A stretch of DNA of 9,282 bases, taken from NCBI GenBank assembly GCA_910585795.1, contig CAJUFV010000227.1:1-9282 (forward strand), given 5' to 3'. Shown here piece after piece: positions 1-6,597 of the stretch. The stretch's first letter is position 1; every line of letters begins with the position of its first letter. The position numbers and the translations under genes are program-made. The DNA comes from an uncultured Clostridia bacterium. GTDB taxonomy: Bacteria > Bacillota > Clostridia > UBA1381. The notes below the pieces were generated by a model. It was not told where the DNA came from and did no database searches. It was given only the letters and a program-made list of their open reading frames with translations.

Positions 1-488
1 GCGATGGATTTCCCTACCCAGTTCCTCGGAACAACACAATCAGCTATACCGTAATCTTCAGATATATCTATTAAATCCATAAATTTATTTGAAAGAAGAC
101 TCGCCGCGACCTTCTTCCCCGCATCCCACTCCGGAATAATTACCATATCTGCGCCGATTTTTTTCAAAACTTTTTCATGCTGATTATCACGTGCCTTGCA
201 TACAATCTTTTTTACTCCCATTTCTTTAAGCATGAGTGTTATAAGCACACTATCTGTCAAATGGTCTCCAACAGCAACAATAACACAATCATAATTTCTT
301 ATCCCAAGCGACTTAAGCACATTCTCTTCTCTCGCGTCACCACATATAGCGCTTGTAACCTGATTCGCGATTAAATTTATTTTTTCCATATCTCTGTCTA
401 CCGCAAGAACCTCACAGTCCATTTCAGCAAGCTGCAGAGCGGCTGCCATACCAAATTTACCTAATCCGATTACTGTAAATGTTTTCAT
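1..488 (-). CDS. ktrA: Ktr potassium uptake regulator KtrA (RCK/TrkA-N family), partial: C-terminus beyond window edge
   Basis: Cytoplasmic gating subunit of a Ktr-type K+ transporter. In this family an octameric RCK ring binds ATP/ADP and opens or closes the membrane subunit KtrB. 162 residues are visible. They start with a Rossmann fold: GLGKFG at residues 8-13 and the acidic residue D31 ending strand 2 (VLAVDRD). The end of RCK_N carries E120 in 'IIPE'. By alignment from memory this matches the glutamate (E125 in Bacillus subtilis KtrA) that holds a divalent cation. The usual PE(K/R)DMG reads PEWDAG here. The last visible residues (DISEDYGIADCVV) are the start of the RCK_C domain. About 60 residues should be missing at the left edge, including the region that binds c-di-AMP in studied KtrA proteins. 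Single RCK_N and adjacency to ktrB favour KtrA over TrkA. The ATG at 488 has an AGGAGG five bases upstream, and ktrB ends only 12 bases before it. Confidence 0.93.
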   Translation of the reverse strand, partial: MKTFTVIGLGKFGMAAALQLAEMDCEVLAVDRDMEKINLIANQVTSAICGDAREENVLKSLGIRNYDCVIVAVGDHLTDSVLITLMLKEMGVKKIVCKARDNQHEKVLKKIGADMVIIPEWDAGKKVAASLLSNKFMDLIDISEDYGIADCVVPRNWVGKSI

Positions 489-492
489 CGTT

Positions 493-499
493 TCCTCCT
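493..499 (-). promoter_or_regulatory. Ribosome binding site of ktrA
   Basis: AGGAGGA on the minus strand fills most of the 12-base gap between the ktrB stop and the ktrA ATG, leaving 4 to 5 bases of spacing. It fixes the ktrA start at 488 and suggests KtrA is translated strongly from the shared transcript. Confidence 0.85.
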
Positions 500-500
500 A

Positions 501-1841
501 TTATCCAACAAGAAATTCTCCGTCCGGATATTTTATTCCATTTGCTTTCTTTGTATGAGACATAAATACAAGGCTTATTGTCATTATTCCTACACGTCCA
601 AAAAACATATATAATATGAGCAATATCTTTGTCAATGTTGAGGCTGTTTCTGTAATTCCGGCAGTTAATCCTACAGTACTGTAAGCAGATGCCGTTTCAT
701 ACATAGAATTAAGCAGCGAGTGTCCATCCGCCAGACTTATAATAACCGCTCCTGTCACAACTAAAACAAGCCATAATACCATCAATGCCATTGCATGCAC
801 AATAGTTGTATAACCTACTCTTCTGCCAAATATAACAACCTCTCTTCTTGCGCTAAGCACTGTTTGAAGAGTCATAAATACAAGAAATATCGTTCCTATC
901 TTAATACCTCCCGCAGTCGAACCTGACGCGCCTCCCGCCATCATAAGAATAATTCCCCAAACCTTTGACGCATCTGTCAAATTATTCTGTCCCAAAGCAT
1001 CAAAACCAGCTGTTCTTGTTGTCACCGACTGAAAAAATGAAGATAATATTTTCTGTACAGTGCCGCTGCTTTTAATTGTCAGCGGATTAGCATGCTCTAA
1101 AACAAAATATACCGCTGTTCCCGCCGCAAGCAAAAACACTGTTGCCGCAAGAACTGATTTTGAATACATCGTAAGTTTTTTCCATTTTCTTTTGCGCAGT
1201 ATATCCTCCCAGACAATAAAACCGAGTCCGCCTATTATTATAAGTCCGGACAATACAAGAAGCACAAGCGTGTCATTTTGATACGACATAACACTCTGAC
1301 CGTCACCTATTATATCAAAACCGGCATTACAAAAAGCCGAAACAGAATGAAATATACTAGACCATATTCCTTTCACTATCCCATATTTCGGAATAAATCG
1401 CAAGGAAAGAAGCACTGCTCCCACAAATTCCACTGCCCCGGTTATTACCAGAACATGCTTTGCAAGCTTTACCACACCCTCAAGAGTCCCCATGCCCATT
1501 GATTGAGCAATAAGCATTCTATTTCTTAAACCAATATATTTGTTTGTCATGAAAAAAACAAAACATATCACTGTCATAAAACCCAGTCCGCCCAACTGAA
1601 TAAGTATCAGTATTACAGCCTGACCAAAAACACTGAAATACGCTCCCACATTCACAAGTGAAAGTCCTGTTACACAAGTAGCGGAAGCCGCTGTGAAAAG
1701 AGCTGTTAAAAAAGATGTTTGGCGGCCGGATTTTGCAGCCGCTGGAAGCATCAGCAAAACCGCGCCTATCAATATAAGAACCGCAAAACCCATAGCTATA
1801 CGTCTTGCAGGATTTATACGCTTTGTAAATAATGTAATCAT
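501..1841 (-). CDS. ktrB: Ktr-type potassium transporter membrane subunit KtrB
   Basis: Channel-like K+ translocating subunit (often Na+-dependent in this family) in the cytoplasmic membrane; it works as a dimer on a KtrA ring. At 446 residues it has the usual KtrB length. The four pore-loop repeats of the Trk/Ktr/HKT superfamily are visible, each with its filter glycine: SATCVTGL (G59), AFCNAGFD (G174), VTTRTAGF (G279) and SAYSTVGL (G391). GGASGSTAGGIK at 303-314 is the flexible intramembrane loop after the third pore that acts as the gate. The C-terminus (KYPDGEFLVG) is the typical KtrB ending. The open frame runs further upstream to 2003, but that extension overlaps the end of trkH and is not KtrB-like. 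I chose the ATG at 1841, which begins MITLFTKRINPARR. A TTG at 1844 or GTG at 1853 in the same frame cannot be excluded. Its partner ktrA follows 12 bases downstream. Confidence 0.93.
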   Translation of the reverse strand: MITLFTKRINPARRIAMGFAVLILIGAVLLMLPAAAKSGRQTSFLTALFTAASATCVTGLSLVNVGAYFSVFGQAVILILIQLGGLGFMTVICFVFFMTNKYIGLRNRMLIAQSMGMGTLEGVVKLAKHVLVITGAVEFVGAVLLSLRFIPKYGIVKGIWSSIFHSVSAFCNAGFDIIGDGQSVMSYQNDTLVLLVLSGLIIIGGLGFIVWEDILRKRKWKKLTMYSKSVLAATVFLLAAGTAVYFVLEHANPLTIKSSGTVQKILSSFFQSVTTRTAGFDALGQNNLTDASKVWGIILMMAGGASGSTAGGIKIGTIFLVFMTLQTVLSARREVVIFGRRVGYTTIVHAMALMVLWLVLVVTGAVIISLADGHSLLNSMYETASAYSTVGLTAGITETASTLTKILLILYMFFGRVGIMTISLVFMSHTKKANGIKYPDGEFLVG

Positions 1842-1852
1842 CAATAAATTCA

Positions 1853-1859
1853 CTTCTCC
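1853..1859 (-). promoter_or_regulatory. Ribosome binding site of ktrB (decides the start)
   Basis: GGAGAAG on the minus strand lies in the 28-base gap after the trkH stop. It is 11 bases from the ATG at 1841 and 8 bases from an in-frame TTG at 1844. An in-frame GTG at 1853 overlaps the motif and is therefore unlikely. The motif rules out the long upstream start at 2003, which would lie inside trkH. Confidence 0.6.
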
Positions 1860-1869
1860 ACACAAATAA

Positions 1870-3312
1870 TTATGATTTTTTCCACATATATGCCGAACAA
1901 AGTACAAGTATAGGATAAAATTCAAGCCTGCCCACAAGCATTCCAATACACATAACAAATTTTGAAAGCATAGAAAAATCAGCAAAATTACCTGTAGGTC
2001 CAACTTTGCCTAGTCCTGGTCCGATATTATTCATAGTTGCAATTACAGATGTTACTGTAGTAGCAAAATCCTTATTGTCAAAGCTTACAAGTAAAATTGA
2101 TACCCCCGCAAAAATAACATAAAGCACAAAATACGCCAGCACTCCATGTACAGTCTGGTCATCTACTTTTTTACCGTCTGTTTTAACAGAAAAAATACTT
2201 CTGGGGCTTGCCGCCTTTCTTACTGCCTGTTTTGCCGTACGCGCAAGTATAACAACTCTAACAACTTTAAGCCCTCCGCCGGTAGAACCGGCACTGGCTC
2301 CCACAATCATAAGCATCACAAGTATTATCTGAGACATCATAGGCCACAAAGTAAAATCAGCCGTCGCATAGCCTGTAGTAGTCATTATTGATGATACTTG
2401 AAAAAATGAGCTGCGAAATGCTTCGTTAAAATTATTATACATCGGTAAAATATTTATCGCAATAATAAGCGACGAACACAGCATTATACACACATACCAC
2501 TTAACCTCGTCATTTCCCTTTATTTGTGAAAACTTACGTATAAGCAATAAATAATATATATTAAAATTCACTCCGAATAGCATCATAAACACGGCTATCA
2601 CATAATCAATATACGCGCTGTTATAATATGCGATTGAAGCGTTCTTTATTCCGAAGCCTCCGGTTCCCGCCGTCCCAAAGGTGTGTACTATACTATCGAA
2701 CAACGGCATTCCACCGAAAATCAAAAAAATGATTTCCAGAACTGTGAGCGCTATATATGTAAGATACAAAACTCGAACCGTAAACTGCCATTTGCTGGCA
2801 AATTTACCCACAATAGGTCCGGGCATTTCTGCCCTCATCATATACGTAGCCCTAGTATCCTTTGACGAAAATATTGCCAAAGCGAACACAAGCACTCCCA
2901 TACCACCGAGCCAATGCGTAAAGCTACGCCAAAACAACAGACTCTTACTCATCTGTTCCACATTACCTAATATTGTAGAGCCTGTTGTTGTGAAACCTGA
3001 AACTGTTTCAAAAAAACAGTCAATATATTTTGGAATTTGTCCGCTCATATAAAAAGGCAGGGCTCCGATAACAGAAATTAAAATCCATCCCAATCCTACT
3101 ATAACCATTCCCTCACGCACATAAAAACTTTTATTTTCCGGCATTCTGAATGATGTGATACTTCCACAAAAAACAGATATAATAATAGGTATCAGATAAG
3201 ACAATACAATTTCTTCTCCATAATATACGGATAAAAGCATAGGAATAAACATCGCGGCCGCTATTATCAGCAAAATCCGTCCTATAGTATAGGCTATCAT
3301 TCTGTAATTCAT
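1870..3312 (-). CDS. trkH: Trk potassium uptake membrane subunit TrkH
   Basis: K+ translocating subunit of the Trk system in the cytoplasmic membrane; it assembles as a dimer on a TrkA ring. At 480 residues it has the standard TrkH length. It begins like TrkH (MNYRMIAYTIGRILL), with two extra N-terminal helices compared with KtrB. Four pore loops can be followed: GFTTTGST (G111), GTAGTGGFG around residues 214-221, MTTTGYAT (G314) and TMNNIGPG (G431). The intramembrane gating loop of the third repeat is GASAGSTGGGLK at 338-349, followed by basic residues. The C-terminal GRLEFYPILVL is characteristic of the family. It sits 22 bases after trkA, its regulator, so the pair forms a unit. AGAGG lies six bases before the ATG at 3312. 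Sequence features separate it clearly from the neighbouring KtrB, so the pair is not a simple recent duplication. Confidence 0.95.
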   Translation of the reverse strand: MNYRMIAYTIGRILLIIAAAMFIPMLLSVYYGEEIVLSYLIPIIISVFCGSITSFRMPENKSFYVREGMVIVGLGWILISVIGALPFYMSGQIPKYIDCFFETVSGFTTTGSTILGNVEQMSKSLLFWRSFTHWLGGMGVLVFALAIFSSKDTRATYMMRAEMPGPIVGKFASKWQFTVRVLYLTYIALTVLEIIFLIFGGMPLFDSIVHTFGTAGTGGFGIKNASIAYYNSAYIDYVIAVFMMLFGVNFNIYYLLLIRKFSQIKGNDEVKWYVCIMLCSSLIIAINILPMYNNFNEAFRSSFFQVSSIMTTTGYATADFTLWPMMSQIILVMLMIVGASAGSTGGGLKVVRVVILARTAKQAVRKAASPRSIFSVKTDGKKVDDQTVHGVLAYFVLYVIFAGVSILLVSFDNKDFATTVTSVIATMNNIGPGLGKVGPTGNFADFSMLSKFVMCIGMLVGRLEFYPILVLCSAYMWKKS

Positions 3313-3334
3313 AAACTACCTCTTCATGTTAATA

Positions 3335-4693
3335 TCAGTTTTTTTCAAGTATATCAGTAAGTGTTCTTATTCTCTCCGTTGTAACAATAACAACTGTATC
3401 TCCAACTGTAATTGTGCTGTCTCCGTCAGGAAGAAACATTTTGTTATTTCTTAATATTGCCGCTATAAGCACATTCTTTTTCATATTTATCCGGGCAAGC
3501 GGCTTTGCCGTCAGCGCGGATTCATTATTTACTATAAATTCCATGGCCTCAGCACGATTATTTACAATTCTGTAAAGCGTGCGCATTTCCGTTTCCTGCG
3601 CCGATTTCATAGCGCGTGCATAACGAATTATCATATTAGCCGTAATATTTTTAGGTGTTACAATGCTGTATATTCCCGTGTTTTCCATAAGGTCAGCAAA
3701 TGACAGTCTGTTTACCTTTGTAATTATTTTATCTACTTTTCTGGAACGCGCGTACATGGAAATAATCATATTTTCCTCGTCAATACCTGTAAGAGCAACA
3801 ACAGAATCAACCCTATCAATACCCTCTTCCTCAAGAAGATTTCTATCAGTACCGTCACCATAAACAATATCGGCTTTTGAAAGATGTTCGGCAAGCTCCT
3901 GACAGCGGTTCATATTATTTTCTATTATTTTTACCTTCATACCGCTTTCCAGCAGCAGTTTTGCCAGATAAAATGATATTCTTCCCCCGCCTATTAGAAT
4001 AACTGTCCTTACTTTCCTCTGTATTATACCAATTTCACGCATAAACTGCATTATATCTGTATGCGATGCTGTTATATGAAGCTTGTCTCCATTCTGAATA
4101 ACAAAATCACCGTTTGGTATATATACTTCATTTCCGCGCTGAACCGCGCATATAAGAACCTTTATTTTATACTTATTGTAAATTTCATAAAGCGCCTTGC
4201 CACACAACGCATTATCATCATCTACCTTGAACTCTATAAGCTCTATGCGTCCTTTCGCAAATGTTTCAGTATTAATTGCCGCCGGAAAACGTAAAATTCG
4301 TGAAATTTCCTCAGCCGTTTCAAATTCAGGATTTACTATAAGATTTATTCCAAGCGCATTACGCATAAAATCAAGCTGCTTAAAATATTCCCTATTTCTT
4401 ACCCGCGCGACACATCTTGCTGCTCCCAGCTTTTTAGCCATCACAGCACAAAGCGCGTTATATTCATCATTATCCGTCACAGCGATAAATAAATTTGACT
4501 TTTTTACTTCTGCCTCATTAAGTATTTCCAGCGCAGTTCCACTGCCATGTATACAACGTACGTCATATGATTCTTCTATTTTTTCACATACGGAGCTTTT
4601 TATATCAATAAGTACAACGTCCTCATCCTCAGAATTAAAATCCTTTACAAGCTTTCCGCCGACCTTTCCGCCGCCTACTATTACAACCTTCAT
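3335..4693 (-). CDS. trkA: Trk system potassium uptake regulator TrkA (tandem RCK)
   Basis: Cytoplasmic nucleotide-binding regulator of TrkH. At 452 residues it has the usual full length for the two-repeat TrkA. The order is RCK_N (1 to about 135), RCK_C (about 145-222), second RCK_N (about 228-365) and second RCK_C (about 370-450). The first Rossmann motif is GGGKVG at 7-12 with acidic D30. The second is GGGRIS at 235-240 with acidic E258, so the third glycine is a serine and only the first site has the textbook GxGxxG. Both RCK_C halves end with the expected 'P(N/D)GD' turn (194-196 and 422-425). The ATG at 4693 gives the normal N-terminus MKVVIVGGGKVGG. The best ribosome binding site is a weak AAAGGG about 14 bases upstream in the 25-base gap after gpsA. 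The gene is followed by trkH. Confidence 0.95.
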   Translation of the reverse strand: MKVVIVGGGKVGGKLVKDFNSEDEDVVLIDIKSSVCEKIEESYDVRCIHGSGTALEILNEAEVKKSNLFIAVTDNDEYNALCAVMAKKLGAARCVARVRNREYFKQLDFMRNALGINLIVNPEFETAEEISRILRFPAAINTETFAKGRIELIEFKVDDDNALCGKALYEIYNKYKIKVLICAVQRGNEVYIPNGDFVIQNGDKLHITASHTDIMQFMREIGIIQRKVRTVILIGGGRISFYLAKLLLESGMKVKIIENNMNRCQELAEHLSKADIVYGDGTDRNLLEEEGIDRVDSVVALTGIDEENMIISMYARSRKVDKIITKVNRLSFADLMENTGIYSIVTPKNITANMIIRYARAMKSAQETEMRTLYRIVNNRAEAMEFIVNNESALTAKPLARINMKKNVLIAAILRNNKMFLPDGDSTITVGDTVVIVTTERIRTLTDILEKN

Positions 4694-4718
4694 AATTACG
4701 ATGATAACCCTTTCACAA

Positions 4719-5708
4719 TTACTTTTCCTGACGTTTTTCTCTTGTCATAAGCCGAAGCACTGCTTCGCGCGCATCTGCCCCGTTATACAGAATATTATAA
4801 GCTTCCTCCACAATAGGCATCTCAACATTATATTTCTTTGACATCGCATATGCCGCTGACGCTGTATTCACACCTTCAACTACCATATGTACAGTATCAA
4901 GAGTTTCCTGCAAGGTCTTTCCCTGACCAAGCAAAATACCGGCGCGTCTGTTACGGCTGTGCATGCTTGTGCATGTCACAATCAAATCACCTACTCCTGA
5001 AAGTCCCATAAAGGTATCCTCTTTCGCCCCCATTGCCGTGCCAAGTCTCGCTATCTCTGCAAGTCCCCGTGTCATAAGCGCCGCTTTTGTATTATCACCA
5101 TAGCCCAAACCATCACTTATACCAGCGCATAGCGCGATTACATTTTTAAGCGCGCCGCCCAGTTCTACTCCTGCTATGTCAATTGACGTATATACACGGA
5201 ACATATCTCCCATAAATATATCCTGAATAAATTTCGCAGTCTCCAAATCATCAGACGCTACTACATTTGTTGTTGGCAATCCGCGTGAAACTTCTTCGGC
5301 ATGTGACGGACCGCTCATAACAGACACATTTGCCTGCGGTATTTCCTCTTTATACACCTGAGACAGTCTCATAAGTGTTTTTTCCTCAAGCCCCTTTGAA
5401 ATATTTATCAGATTTTGTCCGTCTTTAACGTATGGCGCCAGCTGACGGGCTGTAGTACGGGTAGCCGGAGACGGCGCGGCTGTTATTATAAGCTCAGCTC
5501 CATCTATACATTCACCCATATCATGCGTACAGTAAATTGTCTCTGGAAATTTTACACCAGAAAGGAACTCCCTGTTTTCTCTGTCATGTGCCAGTCTGTC
5601 AGTTTCATCCTGCATCCATGACCACAGATATACATTATGCCCTCTTGACGCCAATAATATAGCTATAGCTGTTCCCCAGCTACCGCTTCCGATTACTGCA
5701 ATTTTCAT
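4719..5708 (-). CDS. gpsA: NAD(P)H-dependent glycerol-3-phosphate dehydrogenase GpsA
   Basis: Cytosolic enzyme that reduces dihydroxyacetone phosphate to sn-glycerol-3-phosphate, the backbone for phospholipids. At 329 residues it is of standard length. The N-terminal Rossmann motif is GSGSWGTA at 7-14. AAPSPATR (78-85) and SKGLE (105-109) follow, then the substrate region SGPSHAEEV (132-140), the GALKN motif with the catalytic-type lysine K188, and GYGDNTKAAL (202-211). SRNRRAG at 251-257 contains the conserved Arg-Asn pair. The catalytic half is complete, so the enzyme should be active. Its ATG is one base after the plsY stop and its ribosome binding site lies inside the plsY coding sequence, so translation of the two is probably coupled. 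PlsY uses the product GpsA makes, which fits that tight packing. Confidence 0.97.
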   Translation of the reverse strand: MKIAVIGSGSWGTAIAILLASRGHNVYLWSWMQDETDRLAHDRENREFLSGVKFPETIYCTHDMGECIDGAELIITAAPSPATRTTARQLAPYVKDGQNLINISKGLEEKTLMRLSQVYKEEIPQANVSVMSGPSHAEEVSRGLPTTNVVASDDLETAKFIQDIFMGDMFRVYTSIDIAGVELGGALKNVIALCAGISDGLGYGDNTKAALMTRGLAEIARLGTAMGAKEDTFMGLSGVGDLIVTCTSMHSRNRRAGILLGQGKTLQETLDTVHMVVEGVNTASAAYAMSKKYNVEMPIVEEAYNILYNGADAREAVLRLMTREKRQEK

Positions 5709-5709
5709 A

Positions 5710-6474
5710 TTATTTCTCCTTTTTTGCGCCTAATTTATTTTCTGTACCGTTAAATAATCTCCTTATATTAGCATGATGCCTTAATATTAGAAGTCCGCCT
5801 ATAATTATGGCACATACCACTCTAATACATGTCACCCAAATAATATACGTGTTAATATGTGTTGCAAAACTATTGATAATTGGTGTATAGAACAACGGAT
5901 AATCATTTATAAAACAATATATTCCGTTTCCAATTTCTATTATAATATACGCCGCTCCGCCAATGATTGAACCAAGCGAAACATATCTTGTCACCACCAT
6001 AACCGCAAGCGCAATTACAGCCACAATAAGGCCAACCTTCCAGTCAAGCATAAGCACAACACCAAGACTTGTCGCAACTCCCTTTCCGCCCTTAAATCCA
6101 AAATACAACGGGAAATTATGTCCTAATATTACAAATACACCCGCTATATACGGCAAAGCAATAGATGTAGTCGCTTGTCTAAACATCTCCAAATCCGACT
6201 GTCCCCATCCATAGTATCTGTCCGATGAGTTTATGAGTTTAACACATAAAACAGCTATAAGAACACATATAATCCCCTTTGCCACATCAAGCAAAAGTGT
6301 AATCACACCCATTTTTTTACCGTGTGTTCTGAGCATATTTGTCGCTCCTGCATTACCGCTGCCGCTCTCACGTATATCCTTGCCGCTTATAATTCTTGAC
6401 AGTATAATCGAAAAATTTATTGAGCCTATCATATACGATATTACCGCTGCCGCAGCTATCACCAAATATATCAT
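5710..6474 (-). CDS. plsY: Glycerol-3-phosphate acyltransferase PlsY
   Basis: Multi-span membrane enzyme that transfers an acyl group from acyl-phosphate to glycerol-3-phosphate, giving lysophosphatidic acid, the first committed step of phospholipid synthesis. The three conserved motifs are present. Motif 1 is SGSGNAGATNMLR (37-49). Motif 2 is GHN (118-120) plus FKGGKGVAT (127-135). Motif 3 is RHHANIRRL (232-240). Hydrophobic segments alternate with these motifs as in the seven-helix family fold. The protein has 254 residues, whereas most family members have about 190-220. The extra length lies mainly at about 80-102 (a polar stretch with YYGWG) and about 182-206 (an aromatic stretch before the last helix). 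The ATG at 6474 has GGAGG seven bases upstream. It is followed directly by gpsA, which supplies its substrate. A partner plsX, which makes acyl-phosphate, is not in the window. Confidence 0.95.
   Translation of the reverse strand: MIYLVIAAAAVISYMIGSINFSIILSRIISGKDIRESGSGNAGATNMLRTHGKKMGVITLLLDVAKGIICVLIAVLCVKLINSSDRYYGWGQSDLEMFRQATTSIALPYIAGVFVILGHNFPLYFGFKGGKGVATSLGVVLMLDWKVGLIVAVIALAVMVVTRYVSLGSIIGGAAYIIIEIGNGIYCFINDYPLFYTPIINSFATHINTYIIWVTCIRVVCAIIIGGLLILRHHANIRRLFNGTENKLGAKKEK
5716..5721 (-). promoter_or_regulatory. Ribosome binding site of gpsA inside the 3' end of plsY
   Basis: AAGGAG on the minus strand lies within the last codons of plsY (encoding the Lys-Glu-Lys tail), seven bases before the gpsA ATG at 5708. 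Ribosomes ending on plsY would be placed to start gpsA, so coupled translation is likely. Confidence 0.8.
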
Positions 6475-6481
6475 TATTCAA

Positions 6482-6486
6482 CCTCC
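6482..6486 (-). promoter_or_regulatory. Ribosome binding site of plsY
   Basis: GGAGG on the minus strand, seven bases before the ATG at 6474. It is one of the two strongest sites in the window and fixes the plsY start. Confidence 0.85.
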
Positions 6487-6505
6487 GCTGTAGACATGCG
6501 AAAAA

Positions 6506-6511
6506 ATTATA
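6506..6511 (-). promoter_or_regulatory. Candidate -10 element of a promoter for plsY-gpsA-trkAH-ktrBA
   Basis: A perfect TATAAT on the minus strand lies about 30 bases before the plsY ATG. A start about seven bases downstream would give a short leader of about 25 bases that contains the ribosome binding site. The -35 box is poor: at a 17-base spacer the hexamer is CCGTCA (three matches to TTGACA), and the better TTGCCG (6532-6537) has a 20-base spacer. AT-rich DNA gives such hexamers by chance, so this is only a candidate. Confidence 0.3.
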
Positions 6512-6597
6512 CAGATTACCGCTAAGCATGACGGCAAATGCACATACGCGCTTCCACATCCGTTTTAGCTGTAAACCGAGCTATTTTAAACTAACGC

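Larger units (their letters stand above)
6475..6597 (-). other. der-plsY intergenic gap (leader of plsY)
   Basis: This 123-base gap is the only sizeable non-coding stretch between genes in the window. It holds the plsY ribosome binding site, a TATAAT hexamer and a T-run. It also has two weak inverted repeats: TAGCT/AGCTA at 6566-6570 and 6579-6583, and TTGCCG/CGGTAA at 6532-6537 and 6516-6521 with one G-U pair. Neither hairpin is directly followed by a run of T, so I see no convincing terminator after der and no recognisable riboswitch. Confidence 0.6.

Noticed and set aside
1519..1863. Minus-strand 114-residue open frame within ktrB
   Set aside because: It lies in another frame of the well-supported ktrB gene and its Cys/Ser/Tyr-rich sequence looks like a frame shadow.
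1842..2003. In-frame upstream extension of ktrB giving a 500-residue protein
   Set aside because: The extra 54 residues overlap the 3' end of trkH in another frame, do not resemble any KtrB N-terminus, and a ribosome binding site sits just before the ATG at 1841.
3254..3261. GCGGCCGC palindrome inside trkH
   Set aside because: It is a chance restriction-type palindrome encoding Ala-Ala-Ala in the N-terminal helix of TrkH, with nothing else around it.
501..3312. ktrB and trkH as a recent tandem duplication
   Set aside because: The two proteins share only the superfamily pore motifs, differ in length and N-terminus, and match different families (KtrB versus TrkH).
4197..4841. Plus-strand 214-residue open frame opposite trkA and gpsA
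   Set aside because: It is antisense to two strongly supported genes and its serine/threonine-rich sequence is typical of a shadow frame.
4964..4979. Short direct repeat TGTGCATG within gpsA
   Set aside because: The repeat lies in the conserved CTSMHSRN coding region, so it is explained by the protein sequence.
6368..6559. Minus-strand 63-residue open frame overlapping the plsY start
   Set aside because: It overlaps plsY out of frame, has no ribosome binding site before its ATG, and the peptide shows no recognisable family.
6566..6583. Inverted repeat TAGCT/AGCTA after der as a terminator
   Set aside because: The stem is only five base pairs with an eight-base loop and no T run follows it on the minus strand.
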